From Bacteroidota bacterium (GTDB taxonomy: Bacteria; Bacteroidota; Bacteroidia; Sphingobacteriales; Sphingobacteriaceae): a stretch of 64,000 nt of DNA. The DNA is taken from positions 1 through 64,000 of the forward strand of contig JAEXHI010000008.1 of the NCBI GenBank assembly GCA_023450085.1. The letters are read 5' to 3'. A program made the position numbers and the translations under genes. This document shows, in pieces, positions 1 through 8,495 of the stretch (positions within the stretch are counted from its first letter, which is position 1; every line of letters begins with the position of its first letter). Under the pieces are notes generated by a model. It was not told where the DNA came from. It worked only from the letters and a program-made list of their open reading frames with translations, and did not search any database.

Positions 1-696
1 GGAAAAGATCATTTGAAAATTCAGGTATTTGCAGAGGGCTTTGCAACAGATGAATTGTTGAATTTAGCAGTTGAGATAGATCAAAAATTAGAAAAGTTTT
101 TGGATTATTCATTTAATAAGAAATATGGATATTTAACAGTGTGCCCAAGCGATGTTGGAACAGGATTAAGAGTTTCTTCAATGCTACATTTACCTGGACT
201 TACGCTTACAGAAAATATAGGAACGATACTTAAATATGTAAATAATTTTGGTACTTCTGTAAAATCAGTATATAGTGAAGGAAATAAAAGTGTTGGAGAC
301 ATTTACGAGATTTCAAATAATCAGACACTTGGATTTACTGAGCAAGAAATTGCAAAGAATGTAAAAGCCGTTACTCAAAAATTGATTGAACAAGAAAGAA
401 CTACTAGAAAGTATCTTGGAAAAGACAAGCTACAGTTTGAAGATGGAATTTATAGAGATTTTGGTATTTTTACAAATGCTAGAATAATGAATTCAAACGA
501 ATGCATGGATTTGTTATCAAGTGTAAAACTTGGTACTGATATGGGTGTTATTTCTGAATTAGATGATTTGAAAGTAAAGAAATTATATCTTTATACAAAG
601 ACCGCAAATCTTCAAAAATATTTTGGAAAAACAATGGATTCTGAAGAAGAGAATGTAAAAAGAGCAGAACTAATAAAGCAAATTATAAAAGAATAG
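1..696 (+). CDS. mcsB: Protein-arginine kinase McsB, C-terminal part (5' end off the window)
   Basis: McsB phosphorylates arginines on proteins and so marks them for ClpCP degradation in Firmicutes. The frame is open to base 1 and reads GKDHLKIQ before the first possible internal start (TTG at 13), matching the family's EDHLRIQ segment, so this is a 5'-truncated gene and not a 227-residue protein. The guanido-kinase signature GYLTVCPSDVGTGLR lies about 40 residues in, followed by the C-terminal arginine-binding region (EQERTTRKYLG). clpC starts 20 bases after the stop, with GAAAGAAGGG as a good Shine-Dalgarno. mcsB-clpC is the Firmicutes ctsR-mcsA-mcsB-clpC order and is not expected in Bacteroidota. 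Base and codon use (AGA, ATA) differ from the rest of the window. Confidence 0.9.
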   Translation, partial: GKDHLKIQVFAEGFATDELLNLAVEIDQKLEKFLDYSFNKKYGYLTVCPSDVGTGLRVSSMLHLPGLTLTENIGTILKYVNNFGTSVKSVYSEGNKSVGDIYEISNNQTLGFTEQEIAKNVKAVTQKLIEQERTTRKYLGKDKLQFEDGIYRDFGIFTNARIMNSNECMDLLSSVKLGTDMGVISELDDLKVKKLYLYTKTANLQKYFGKTMDSEEENVKRAELIKQIIKE

Positions 697-716
697 TAAA
701 GAAAGAAGGGATTTTT

Positions 717-3155
717 ATGGAATATAAGTTTACAAACAGTGCACAACAAGCATTAGAGATTGCAAATGAATTAGCATCACAACTTGGTCACAATTATATT
801 GGGACAGAGCATATCCTATATGGCTTGGCTACAGAGGCTAATGGTGTTGCTAGCAAGGTGCTTGAAAACCAAGGTGTAACTGGAGAAGATATATTAAAAG
901 AAATCGAAGTCTTAATTGGAGTAAATGAAGAAATGACTGACATTGAAACTATTGGTTTCACACCAAGAAGCAAAAGAGTTATAGAAAATGCTTTTGCAGA
1001 GGCTAGAAGACTAAATAGTCAATACATCGGAACAGAGCATATTCTTGTTGGAATCATGAGAGAGGGAGACAGTGTTGCTGTAAGGATTATGATGGATTTG
1101 AATGTAAATCCTAAAAAACTATACAGTGAGATTGTAAACACTATCAATGAGGCAAATACACAGGAACAAAATGGCAAGAGAACATCAAACAGTGGAAGCT
1201 ATAATTCTACTCCAACATTGAATCAATATGGTGTTGATTTAACAAAGAAGGCGACAGAAGGAAAGCTTGATCCTGTAATAGGAAGAAGTACAGAAATTGA
1301 TAGAGTTATCCAGATTTTATCAAGAAGAACGAAAAACAATCCTTGCTTAATTGGTGAGCCGGGTGTTGGTAAAACTGCAATAGCAGAAGGACTAGCAGAA
1401 AAAATTGTTGCAGGAGATGTGCCTGAGACTCTTAAGAATAAAAGAGTTGTAAGTATTGATATTTCTAGCATGGTAGCAGGTGCTAAATATAGAGGAGATT
1501 TCGAGGAAAGAATAAAGAAATCTCTTGAAGAAGTTAGAAAAGCAGGAGATGTAATTTTATTCATAGATGAAATTCACACTATTGTTGGTGCAGGTTCTGC
1601 AGAGGGTGCTGTTGATGCGGCAAACATCTTGAAACCACTTCTTGCCAGAGGAGAAGTACAAGTAGTCGGTGCAACAACAACAAACGAATATAGAAAATAT
1701 ATCGAAAAAGATGCTGCACTTGAAAGAAGATTTAGTCCAGTACTAGTTCAAGAACCTTCTGAGGAAGATACTATAAAAATACTAGATGGATTAAGAGATA
1801 AATATGAAGCACATCATAATGTAAAAATTACTGATGAAGCTATAAAGTCTGCAGTAGAGCTTTCTACAAGATATGTAAACGATAGATTCTTGCCTGATAA
1901 AGCGATAGATTTAATAGATGAGGCTGCATCAAAGGTTAAAATGCAAACTTATACAAAGCCAGATTCTATGAGAAAATTAGAGGATGAAATTGAGAAAACT
2001 CGTAAAGAAAAAGAAGAAGCTATTGCAACTCAAAATTTTGAAAAAGCTGCAAAATTAAGAGATACAGAGAAGAGCAAGAAACAAAAATTAGAAGAAGAGC
2101 AAAAGAAATGGAAAGAAGATAATACAAAAAAGGTTATGACTCTTGGCAAGGAAGATATCGCTGAAGTAATTGCAACTTGGACAGGTATTCCTGCTTATAA
2201 GATTACTGAAACAGAAAATGAAAAGTTAAAACATCTTGAGGAAAATCTTCATAAGAGAGTGGTAGGACAAGACGAAGCGGTAAACAGTGTTGCAAAAGCG
2301 ATAAGAAGAGGAAGAGTAGGACTTACAGATCCTAACCGTCCAACAGGTTCATTCTTATTCTTAGGTCCTACCGGTGTTGGTAAAACAGAACTTGCTAAAT
2401 CTTTGGCAGAGGCTATGTTTGGTAGCGAAAATGCCATCGTAAGAGTTGATATGTCTGAATTTATGGAGTCACATTCAGTGGCAAAATTAATTGGTGCTCC
2501 TCCAGGATATGTAGGTTATGATGAAGGTGGACAATTAACTGAAGCAGTGCGCAGAAAACCTTATTCAGTAGTATTGTTGGATGAAATTGAGAAAGCGCAT
2601 CCCGATGTTTTCAATATCCTATTGCAAGTATTGGACGATGGTCGATTGACCGATAATAAAGGTCGTGTGGTGAACTTTAAAAACACCATCATTATCATGA
2701 CTTCCAATATTGGTTCTCATTTGATCCAAGATAATTTTAAAAATCTGGATGATGAAAACAGAGATAGCGTGATTGCAAAAACGAAGAACGAACTGTTTGA
2801 GCTATTGAAACAAACCATTCGCCCAGAGTTTTTAAATAGGATTGACGAGCTGATTATGTTTACTCCGTTGAACAGAAGCGAAATTAGGGACATTGTAACC
2901 TTACAATTTAAACAGGTACAACATACCTTGGCCGAGATGGGCATTACCATGGAAGCCAGCACTGAAGCTTTAGACTGGCTTGCGGAGTTGGGCTACGATC
3001 CTCAGTTTGGTGCACGACCTTTAAAACGTGTGATCCAGAAGCGAATCTTAAATGAGTTATCTAAAGAGATTTTAGCCGGTAAAGTAGATAAGGATAGCAA
3101 AATCAAATTAGACATGTTCGACCATAATTTTGTATTCCTTAACGAGGATAAATAA
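717..3155 (+). CDS. clpC: ATP-dependent Clp protease ATPase subunit ClpC (apparently chimeric sequence)
   Basis: AAA+ unfoldase that feeds substrates to ClpP. Order seen: double Clp N-domain (residues 1-145), D1 with Walker A GEPGVGKT near 213 and Walker B LFIDEIH near 280, a UVR-containing middle domain (about 415-490), D2 with Walker A GPTGVGKT near 549 and Walker B VLLDEIE near 618, and a ClpC C-terminus. 812 residues is normal for the family and the frame is intact. The front, to about base 2450-2590, uses Ile ATA and Arg AGA heavily. The remaining third has no ATA, and uses CGT/CGA/CGC and ACC/GCC codons like the downstream genes. The switch falls in the most conserved stretch of D2. Together with mcsB upstream and a Bacteroidota neighbourhood downstream, this suggests two organisms' clpC genes joined here. 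A natural recombinant is the less likely alternative. Confidence 0.9.
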   Translation: MEYKFTNSAQQALEIANELASQLGHNYIGTEHILYGLATEANGVASKVLENQGVTGEDILKEIEVLIGVNEEMTDIETIGFTPRSKRVIENAFAEARRLNSQYIGTEHILVGIMREGDSVAVRIMMDLNVNPKKLYSEIVNTINEANTQEQNGKRTSNSGSYNSTPTLNQYGVDLTKKATEGKLDPVIGRSTEIDRVIQILSRRTKNNPCLIGEPGVGKTAIAEGLAEKIVAGDVPETLKNKRVVSIDISSMVAGAKYRGDFEERIKKSLEEVRKAGDVILFIDEIHTIVGAGSAEGAVDAANILKPLLARGEVQVVGATTTNEYRKYIEKDAALERRFSPVLVQEPSEEDTIKILDGLRDKYEAHHNVKITDEAIKSAVELSTRYVNDRFLPDKAIDLIDEAASKVKMQTYTKPDSMRKLEDEIEKTRKEKEEAIATQNFEKAAKLRDTEKSKKQKLEEEQKKWKEDNTKKVMTLGKEDIAEVIATWTGIPAYKITETENEKLKHLEENLHKRVVGQDEAVNSVAKAIRRGRVGLTDPNRPTGSFLFLGPTGVGKTELAKSLAEAMFGSENAIVRVDMSEFMESHSVAKLIGAPPGYVGYDEGGQLTEAVRRKPYSVVLLDEIEKAHPDVFNILLQVLDDGRLTDNKGRVVNFKNTIIIMTSNIGSHLIQDNFKNLDDENRDSVIAKTKNELFELLKQTIRPEFLNRIDELIMFTPLNRSEIRDIVTLQFKQVQHTLAEMGITMEASTEALDWLAELGYDPQFGARPLKRVIQKRILNELSKEILAGKVDKDSKIKLDMFDHNFVFLNEDK

Positions 3156-3185
3156 TATTCGTAAACTCTATCATATATCAAAAAG

Positions 3186-3209
3186 ACAGGCTAAGCCTGT
3201 CTTTTTTTG
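3186..3209 (+). terminator. Rho-independent terminator after clpC
   Basis: GACAGGC/GCCTGTC stem with a short TAA loop, flanked by an A-run and followed by seven T residues. It lies 31 bases after the clpC stop. Confidence 0.85.
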
Positions 3210-3466
3210 TGACAGCAATCTGCCAAAAAATGTCAAATCGACAAATCTAAAATCACCAAAAATATCACTCAATTGTCAGCAAAGGCCACTTTTGTCAAAA
3301 AAATCTAATATCGATATTTCCCTATATACCATCAAAATATTATTAATCAATCGATTAATTAAATAAGCCGTTTTTAACGCGGCTGACATTTTTTCAAAGA
3401 GGAACGGTAGTTGAAAAGAGTGTGTCAGATGGTCATAAGATCATCGTAAACATAACACATATAAAA

Positions 3467-4069
3467 ATGAAAAAAGTTCTATTATCGTTATTGGCTGTAG
3501 CAGCTTTAACATTTGGTGCAAAAGCACAAACTGAAAAAGGTAAAATCATTCTTGGTGGTAACGTAGGATTTAACAGTACTAAAGTTGACGGTGCTGCTAA
3601 AGCTGATATTAATTTTAGCGTTGTTCCAAGTATTGGATATTTTGTAGGCAACAACTTTGCAGTAGGTACTGGTGTTGGATATGAGTATGATAAATCTGTA
3701 AGCACAACCAATCAACGTGAAGCTTTCGTAGTAGCTCCTTTTGGCCGTTACTATGTGAACTTAAGTGAGCAATTCAAATTCTTTGGACATTTATCGGTTC
3801 CTATGGCTTTTGGTACTCAAAAAGATGTAAATGCTAATGGCGATACAGGTGCTAAAGAAGCTACCACTACTGCTATCGGCGTAAACTTGGCTCCAGGTTT
3901 TGCTTTCTTCCCTACTAAGAAAATCGGAATTGAGTTTTCAGTAAATGGTTTAGGTTACAATAATTTATCTGTAAAATCAGAAGCAACCGGTGCTAAGGTA
4001 AAAACCAACAGCTTCGGTTTAGATGGTAATACTTTTGCCCCTAAATTGGGTGTACAGTTCCACTTTTAA
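3467..4069 (+). CDS. Small outer-membrane beta-barrel protein
   Basis: 200-residue secreted protein. The ATG at 3467 gives a clean signal peptide (MKKVLLSLLAVAALTFGAKA, cleavage before Q). An upstream in-frame ATG at 3422 would put 15 polar residues before it, so it is not chosen. The mature part alternates polar and aromatic/Gly residues and ends in a terminal aromatic (VQFHF), typical of an 8- to 10-strand outer-membrane barrel (OMP_b-brl type). The segment after the signal, TEKGKIILGGNVGF, is nearly repeated in the barrel at 22503-23153 (TEKGKVVIGGSLGF), so the two are paralogues. Its ligand or role is unknown. A 310-base upstream region holds repeated TGTCA motifs. Confidence 0.8.
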   Translation: MKKVLLSLLAVAALTFGAKAQTEKGKIILGGNVGFNSTKVDGAAKADINFSVVPSIGYFVGNNFAVGTGVGYEYDKSVSTTNQREAFVVAPFGRYYVNLSEQFKFFGHLSVPMAFGTQKDVNANGDTGAKEATTTAIGVNLAPGFAFFPTKKIGIEFSVNGLGYNNLSVKSEATGAKVKTNSFGLDGNTFAPKLGVQFHF

Positions 4070-4090
4070 TTTGAGCTAGTTACTTATGAA

Positions 4091-4116
4091 AGGCCGCCCA
4101 TTGGGTGGCCTTTTTT
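4091..4116 (+). terminator. Rho-independent terminator after barrel gene
   Basis: AGGCCGCCC/GGGTGGCCT stem with one G-U pair and loop ATT, followed by a run of T. Confidence 0.85.
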
Positions 4117-4216
4117 ATTTTATAATGATTTATCATCAGAAAAAATCCGCTAACTTAGTTGATACACAACAACTAACCTGTTATTCGTTTCCATCTCTAC
4201 TAGGGATGAGCGAAAG

Positions 4217-5206
4217 ATGAAGATAAATCAACAGCAGATGAAATTCGTTTATATTTTGGTTTTTTTTGCTCTTTTTATACTAGGTAATAAGCATGCCCAA
4301 GCGCAGAATAGCCCCATTAAGAAAAAGCAAGAGTTGCTTTGGACTACTGGCTGGAGTGCCGATAATCAATTTATTGCTGTGGGAGGTGATGGCAGTGTGT
4401 TGCGAATTTATGATGCCAAGCTTCTTAAACCCATCATGAGTTTTCCACTTCATAGCATGATTAGGCAGGTAAGCTGGCATCCCAAAAGGAATATTTTAGC
4501 CATAGCAACCAGTGCTGATCATATCAGTATTTTAAATATCGCCACAAAAAAAATGGTTAAACTCAATGGCATTACCAGTGGTGCTAGAGGAATTGGATGG
4601 AATTTTAATGGTGATTTGCTTGCTACTGCAGATAATGATGGATTAGTAAAAATATGGAACGTTGACGGGAAGTTGTTGAGAACGATTAAAAAGGAAAGTG
4701 ATGATAATAGTTACTTCTCCTTACATTGGCATCCTCACAAAAATTTGATTGCTGTTAGTGGTGATGACCTGCGAATCGTAGATACTTCTGGCGTAACTTT
4801 AAAGATAATTAAGCATAGAAAAGAAAATACTGGAATATTGGCCGTTCGTTGGCATCCGTCTGGAGATTTTTTGGCTACAGGTGATTATGGACAGGACAAG
4901 GAAGGCATTCCATCTATTATTCAGTTTTGGAAACCTAATGGTACACTGATCAAAGTTTTGAATGGCAGTAAAGCGGAATACCGAAACATTCAGTGGAATA
5001 AGGAAGGAACACTTTTAGCAACCGCTAGCGATGCACTGCGTATTTGGAATAAAAACGGTGATTTGTTGTTTACTGGAAAATCTGGAGATTTATTGTGGGG
5101 CTTAGATTGGAATAATTCTTCTAGTCAAATAGTTACAACGAGTATCAATGGACAGATTAAACTTTGGACAGCAAAAGCAACATTGATCAAACAAATCTCG
5201 GAATAA
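4217..5206 (+). CDS. Secreted WD40-repeat beta-propeller protein
   Basis: 329 residues. The N-terminal signal peptide ends at AQA-Q near residue 30 (an alternative start is the ATG at 4238, seven codons later). Seven WD40-like repeats can be read, each with a (I/V/L)xW(H/N) strand and a closing IYD/IWN/FWK/LWT strand, for example VSWHPKRNILAIATS and IQWNKEGTLLATAS, so a complete seven-bladed propeller is expected. No catalytic domain is present. By family it should be a periplasmic or surface protein-protein interaction scaffold, but the partner cannot be inferred. It is not visibly in an operon: the next gene starts about 225 bases later. Confidence 0.8.
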   Translation: MKINQQQMKFVYILVFFALFILGNKHAQAQNSPIKKKQELLWTTGWSADNQFIAVGGDGSVLRIYDAKLLKPIMSFPLHSMIRQVSWHPKRNILAIATSADHISILNIATKKMVKLNGITSGARGIGWNFNGDLLATADNDGLVKIWNVDGKLLRTIKKESDDNSYFSLHWHPHKNLIAVSGDDLRIVDTSGVTLKIIKHRKENTGILAVRWHPSGDFLATGDYGQDKEGIPSIIQFWKPNGTLIKVLNGSKAEYRNIQWNKEGTLLATASDALRIWNKNGDLLFTGKSGDLLWGLDWNNSSSQIVTTSINGQIKLWTAKATLIKQISE

Positions 5207-5430
5207 AATTTTGTCGCAAATTTAATTAGCATGATGGTAGAAATACATTTCAAGTACAACGAGACCGCGAAACAACTACGAAGTAAGCCTAGCCAAACTT
5301 GATTATTCTAAAAGCCCATTTGCTAGTTTTTATATTTGCGCTTGTTATAAGTAATCAATCCTTATGTTAGTTTTAAGCCATCAATTTTAATTAACTCATT
5401 TTCAATTAGTAAAACATGAAAATCTTCATA

Positions 5431-5934
5431 ATGAAACGATTAGTCTTCATCCTTATATTTTTCAGTTTTTTAACTGCTTGTGGGCAAACAAAAAATAGTG
5501 ACTACTGGAGCAACTTGCCTCAGCCTATTGGATGGGTAAATGACTTTGATCATCTTTATACCGAAGCGCAAAAAAAGACCTTGGACAGTTTAATTGCCGA
5601 CTATGAGCAAAAAACAAGCGTCGAGATTTCTCTTGTAACTATTCCTGCTACCGCTACAGACAAAGAACATTTTGAAGATCTCACTCTTCATATGGCTCAG
5701 ACCTGGGGTGTGGGTAAAAAGGATAAAAACAACGGCATTTTAATTGGTATTTCGAAAGAATACAGGGTAATAAGAATACAAAATGGTTTAGGAATTGAAA
5801 AGCTAATATCCGATAACCAAACCAAACAGATTATCGATAGCTATTTTATCCCAAATTTTAAAAAGGGAGATTTTTTTAAAGGATCTTATGATGGCATCAT
5901 CGCTATTACTAAAATGTTAGATAAAGCAAAGTGA
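5431..5934 (+). CDS. TPM-domain lipoprotein (YgcG/TPM_phosphatase family)
   Basis: 167 residues from the ATG at 5431. A start at 5416 adds five residues and leaves the lipobox unchanged. The lipobox FLTAC predicts a lipid-anchored periplasmic protein. The rest is one TPM domain, starting VNDFDHLYTEAQKKTLDSL and including the family-typical EISLVTI, WGVGKKDKNNGILIGIS and RIQNGLGIEKLISD segments. The usual glycine-rich tail and C-terminal membrane helix of YgcG proteins are missing, so this is the short form. TPM domains have been linked to photosystem repair and to weak phosphatase activity, but the function here is unknown. A TATATTTG -7-like box lies at 5331-5338. Confidence 0.75.
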   Translation: MKRLVFILIFFSFLTACGQTKNSDYWSNLPQPIGWVNDFDHLYTEAQKKTLDSLIADYEQKTSVEISLVTIPATATDKEHFEDLTLHMAQTWGVGKKDKNNGILIGISKEYRVIRIQNGLGIEKLISDNQTKQIIDSYFIPNFKKGDFFKGSYDGIIAITKMLDKAK

Positions 5935-6262
5935 TAATTCTTCCCTACCCTGTTCAAACTTGATTAACTGCTATAATAATACTCAACATAAATAACATAC
6001 CGCTAGATCTCTCTACCGAAGAATCGGCACAGGCATTGTCGAGATGACGGAAATTCAATAGTCACTGCCATAAATCTAAGTTACTGGCAGCACATCATTC
6101 GTCATTTCGATCCCGAACTTTCGGGAGAGACCGCGAAGCAGCTACGAAGTAAATTGAAAATCAACGAAGTTAAATCTAGCAACTTAATTAACTACTTTAA
6201 ACGAATAACATAACCTTAGCCCCCTATAGAAGAATCGATATAGGCACCGTAGAGACGAGAGT
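5935..6262. repeat. Gene-free stretch with dispersed repeat fragments
   Basis: No gene is seen between 5935 and 6324. Two degenerate copies of a ~42-base unit lie at about 6011-6052 and 6219-6261 (both contain GAAGAATCG followed by AGGCA and GAGA-GAC). A third sequence at 6099-6152 has CGTCATTTCGATCCCGAAC and GAGACCGCGAAGCAGCTACG. A related fragment, GAGACCGCGAAACAACTACG, is at 5260-5280. These resemble the Bacteroidota palindromic repeats found elsewhere in the window (58928-59045, 39682-39750). Confidence 0.5.
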
Positions 6263-6271
6263 AAACAACAA

Positions 6272-6305
6272 ATAAAAAATCCCTACGCTAAGTAGCATAG
6301 GGATT
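6272..6305 (-). terminator. Terminator for the leftward desaturase cluster
   Basis: Arms 6278-6290 and 6293-6305 pair over 13 positions, with the central T-G wobble only on the minus strand, followed on that strand by six T residues. It lies 20 bases past the stop of the last gene of the cluster. Confidence 0.75.
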
Positions 6306-6324
6306 AATTTAGAGAGCAATTAAA

Positions 6325-6720
6325 TTAGGCTGTAATTCTAGGAGGCTGAGGCACTATTGGCTTTAATCCTTCTTTAGCCTTTCTTTTACCTCTGAAAAAG
6401 AAATAGAGATTAATAAATAGCATTAGTCCTAAATAAATAGAGAAGCTTCCTACTTTATAGCTCAAGGCTTCTACTAATTCCTGATAGTTGTTATTATATA
6501 GATGGATTTTCAAAATCATCAAAGCAAAACCAAGATTTAATAAGTAAAAACCTGTTTCAAAAAGCTTGTTGGTGGCAAAGGCAATTTCCTCCCTACCCTT
6601 AAAAATATCCAACATATAGATTTTGCTATTTCTAAAAAGTGTTCTAGAAACATATAAGGTAAGTAATAAAGCTATTGGCAAATAAACTGCATAACCGATG
6701 AGAATTTTTGTAGTGTCCAT
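6325..6720 (-). CDS. Small integral membrane protein, paralogue of the 7552-7905 gene
   Basis: 131 residues with three probable membrane helices (about 7-25, 54-72, 92-110) and a basic C-terminal tail rich in Pro. It aligns along its length with the membrane protein on the other side of the desaturase: both have an RN(S/G) turn after helix 1, a charged segment ending in (T/R)(N/Q)(K/I)(L/N), then GFYLLNLGFA versus GYYLVNIGYC. No known domain is recognised. It is last in a leftward cluster, 52 bases after the desaturase, and is followed by a terminator, so a shared role with the desaturase in membrane lipid homeostasis is an inference from position only. Confidence 0.7.
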   Translation of the reverse strand: MDTTKILIGYAVYLPIALLLTLYVSRTLFRNSKIYMLDIFKGREEIAFATNKLFETGFYLLNLGFALMILKIHLYNNNYQELVEALSYKVGSFSIYLGLMLFINLYFFFRGKRKAKEGLKPIVPQPPRITA

Positions 6721-6772
6721 GATGTTAAAGTTTATGATTGTTTAATTAGTTTGCGTAAAAAGGTTGTCGCTG

Positions 6773-7555
6773 TTAGAAGGTATTTTTCTTTTCCATTTCA
6801 GGTAACGCTTCATCTATTCTTTTAGCAAGTTTAGGGAGCTTAATTGTTGGAACAGCTGGAAATAAATGATGTTCTAAATGATAAAACATGCTAAAAGTTA
6901 TTTTATTTTTCCACCAGCTCCTTTGTGTTCTCGCATATTCTGGGCTTTCATGCGTATCGTGATGTACTGTCCAAACAGCGAAAAAAGCCATTAAGAATTC
7001 TCCTAAAACCATCACGATAACGTGATAAATTAAAAAGTCTATCTTGAAGTATAAAACAATAGAAATAAAAACCAAAATAGAAGACAGCTCAAGTATCATA
7101 TTTCGTTTGTAATTTCTATTTCCGAACCTCCATGTTACTTTATGTATCAAGAACATATGAATTGGCCCATACAAAATAGCTCCGTACCAAGTCATATTCG
7201 CGGATTTTCCTTCGTAGTCGTCTTCAGACAAGCAGTATTTATGATGTCTTATGTGATTAAATTTAACAGCATGTATTGAAACTAGCATTAAAATACTGTT
7301 GCTGTAAAGAGACAGCCAAGTCAAAAATTTATTTGTTCCAAGTGAGTTGTGAAATCCATTATGGACTTGCCTTAATCCTGTTAAAAAGAAAAATGCAGAA
7401 AAGGGTAAGGCTAAAATGTAATATCCAAAATAAGCTAGCATAATTGAAATCACCAACCAGGGAATTGTCAGATTGTTCTCTATTAACATTTCTGTAAATG
7501 TCAATTTTTTCAAATCTTTCCATTTAACTTTCGTTAATAGTTCTTGATGTGTCAT
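6773..7555 (-). CDS. Membrane fatty acid desaturase family protein
   Basis: 260 residues of the membrane-bound di-iron FA_desaturase family. The three histidine boxes are visible: HNGFHNS near residue 67, HIRHH near 102, and HLEHH near 229, plus HHDTHES before the last box. About four hydrophobic helices lie between them. The enzyme should introduce a double bond (or hydroxyl) into acyl chains or a carotenoid-like lipid, and the substrate is not readable from sequence. The ATG overlaps the stop of the upstream membrane-protein gene (ATGA, bases 7552-7555), implying translational coupling. The cluster is probably controlled by the GbsR-like regulator encoded upstream. Confidence 0.85.
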   Translation of the reverse strand: MTHQELLTKVKWKDLKKLTFTEMLIENNLTIPWLVISIMLAYFGYYILALPFSAFFFLTGLRQVHNGFHNSLGTNKFLTWLSLYSNSILMLVSIHAVKFNHIRHHKYCLSEDDYEGKSANMTWYGAILYGPIHMFLIHKVTWRFGNRNYKRNMILELSSILVFISIVLYFKIDFLIYHVIVMVLGEFLMAFFAVWTVHHDTHESPEYARTQRSWWKNKITFSMFYHLEHHLFPAVPTIKLPKLAKRIDEALPEMEKKNTF

Positions 7556-7905
7556 AGTAGAACATTTTTTCGGTGTAAATTGTAGATAACATAAATATTT
7601 AGATAGTGTAGGGCGGATAAGATGATGATAATACTAGCCATCTTTATGGCTATAATTTCTACTAGCATAGGCGGGCTATTAATCGTTTGCCAAAAAGAAA
7701 GAGTTACAGCACAATAGCCTATGTTTACCAAATAATAGCCAATCAGTAGCATTCTATTAATTTGCCGACAAAGCTCCAAATGATCAGGGATTAGTTCTGC
7801 CACAAATACATTCCCATTTCGGTAACATATTTTACCCACTACTGCGATAATGAAAACCATTAATCCTATAAAAATGGTATAGCCTATTAAGTTTAAGTTC
7901 TGCAT
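7552..7905 (-). CDS. Small integral membrane protein upstream of the desaturase
   Basis: 117 residues with three hydrophobic segments (about 6-26, 53-73, 86-108). It is a diverged paralogue of the 131-residue protein at 6325-6720, so the desaturase sits between two related membrane proteins. Its TGA overlaps the desaturase ATG. An 18-base palindrome (7928-7945) of the same form as one upstream of the regulator gene lies 23 bases before its start. No characterised family is recognised. A desaturase partner or anchor is possible but unproven. Confidence 0.7.
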   Translation of the reverse strand: MQNLNLIGYTIFIGLMVFIIAVVGKICYRNGNVFVAELIPDHLELCRQINRMLLIGYYLVNIGYCAVTLSFWQTINSPPMLVEIIAIKMASIIIILSALHYLNIYVIYNLHRKNVLL

Positions 7906-7927
7906 AACCTTTCTATTTATTTTAAAA

Positions 7928-7945
7928 TTTCAGAAAATATTGAAA
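7928..7945. promoter_or_regulatory. Putative GbsR-family operator, downstream copy
   Basis: TTTCAG-AAAATA-TTGAAA, an inverted repeat differing at one arm base from the site at 8496-8513. It lies between the regulator gene and the membrane-protein/desaturase genes. Confidence 0.55.
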
Positions 7946-7964
7946 TTTTATTTCAAAAAATATA

Positions 7965-8468
7965 TTACTTCAATATTTTCATCATTAACTTACCTAACCA
8001 ATTATCTTTATACTCAGTCACTTTATCAATCATTTCATCCGCTCTTGATACAAAGTCGTGTAGTTTTTTTGTTTGTTCCACAAAATGTTTTGCCTCTGCA
8101 GAATTGTCTCCCTCTACGACACTTACTTCCTTCAATACTTTTAAAGCTGGCTTAATTTCGCGTTTGCTCCTCTCCTTTGCAATTTTGGTAGCCAGCTCAT
8201 CCAAATCTTTTTCAGCCACAAAAAACTCTCTGCGCTCTCCTGTCTTATTGGCCTTATAAACGATTCCCCAATCCATTAAGCCTCGTAAATTCATACTTGC
8301 ATTTCCTCGTGAAATCTGTAATTCCTGCATAATATCTTCCATGGAAACAGGTTCTTTAGATACCATCAGCAAAGCATGTATTTGCGCCATCGTTTTATTG
8401 ATGCCCCATTGAGAACCTAATGCTCCCCATGTTTGTACAAATTTATTTTTCGCTTCGTCAAATTGCAT
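7965..8468 (-). CDS. GbsR/MarR-type transcriptional regulator
   Basis: 167 residues from the ATG at 8468 (a TTG two codons upstream is less likely). Winged helix-turn-helix of the GbsR (COG1510) branch: QTWGALGSQWGINKTMAQIHALL, then EDIMQELQISRGNASMNLRGL as the recognition helix region and a wing with KTGERREFF. The C-terminal half is a long helical dimerisation region. Members usually bind as dimers to palindromes and respond to small ligands. A perfect 6-6-6 palindrome sits 28 bases upstream of the start and another in front of the next gene, suggesting autoregulation and control of the desaturase cluster. The ligand is unknown. Confidence 0.8.
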   Translation of the reverse strand: MQFDEAKNKFVQTWGALGSQWGINKTMAQIHALLMVSKEPVSMEDIMQELQISRGNASMNLRGLMDWGIVYKANKTGERREFFVAEKDLDELATKIAKERSKREIKPALKVLKEVSVVEGDNSAEAKHFVEQTKKLHDFVSRADEMIDKVTEYKDNWLGKLMMKILK

Positions 8469-8495
8469 GGTCAAATGTATAGATAGTTTTTAAAC

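Noticed and set aside
3130..3366. 78-codon open frame after clpC
   Set aside because: It overlaps the end of clpC and its terminator; composition is non-coding.
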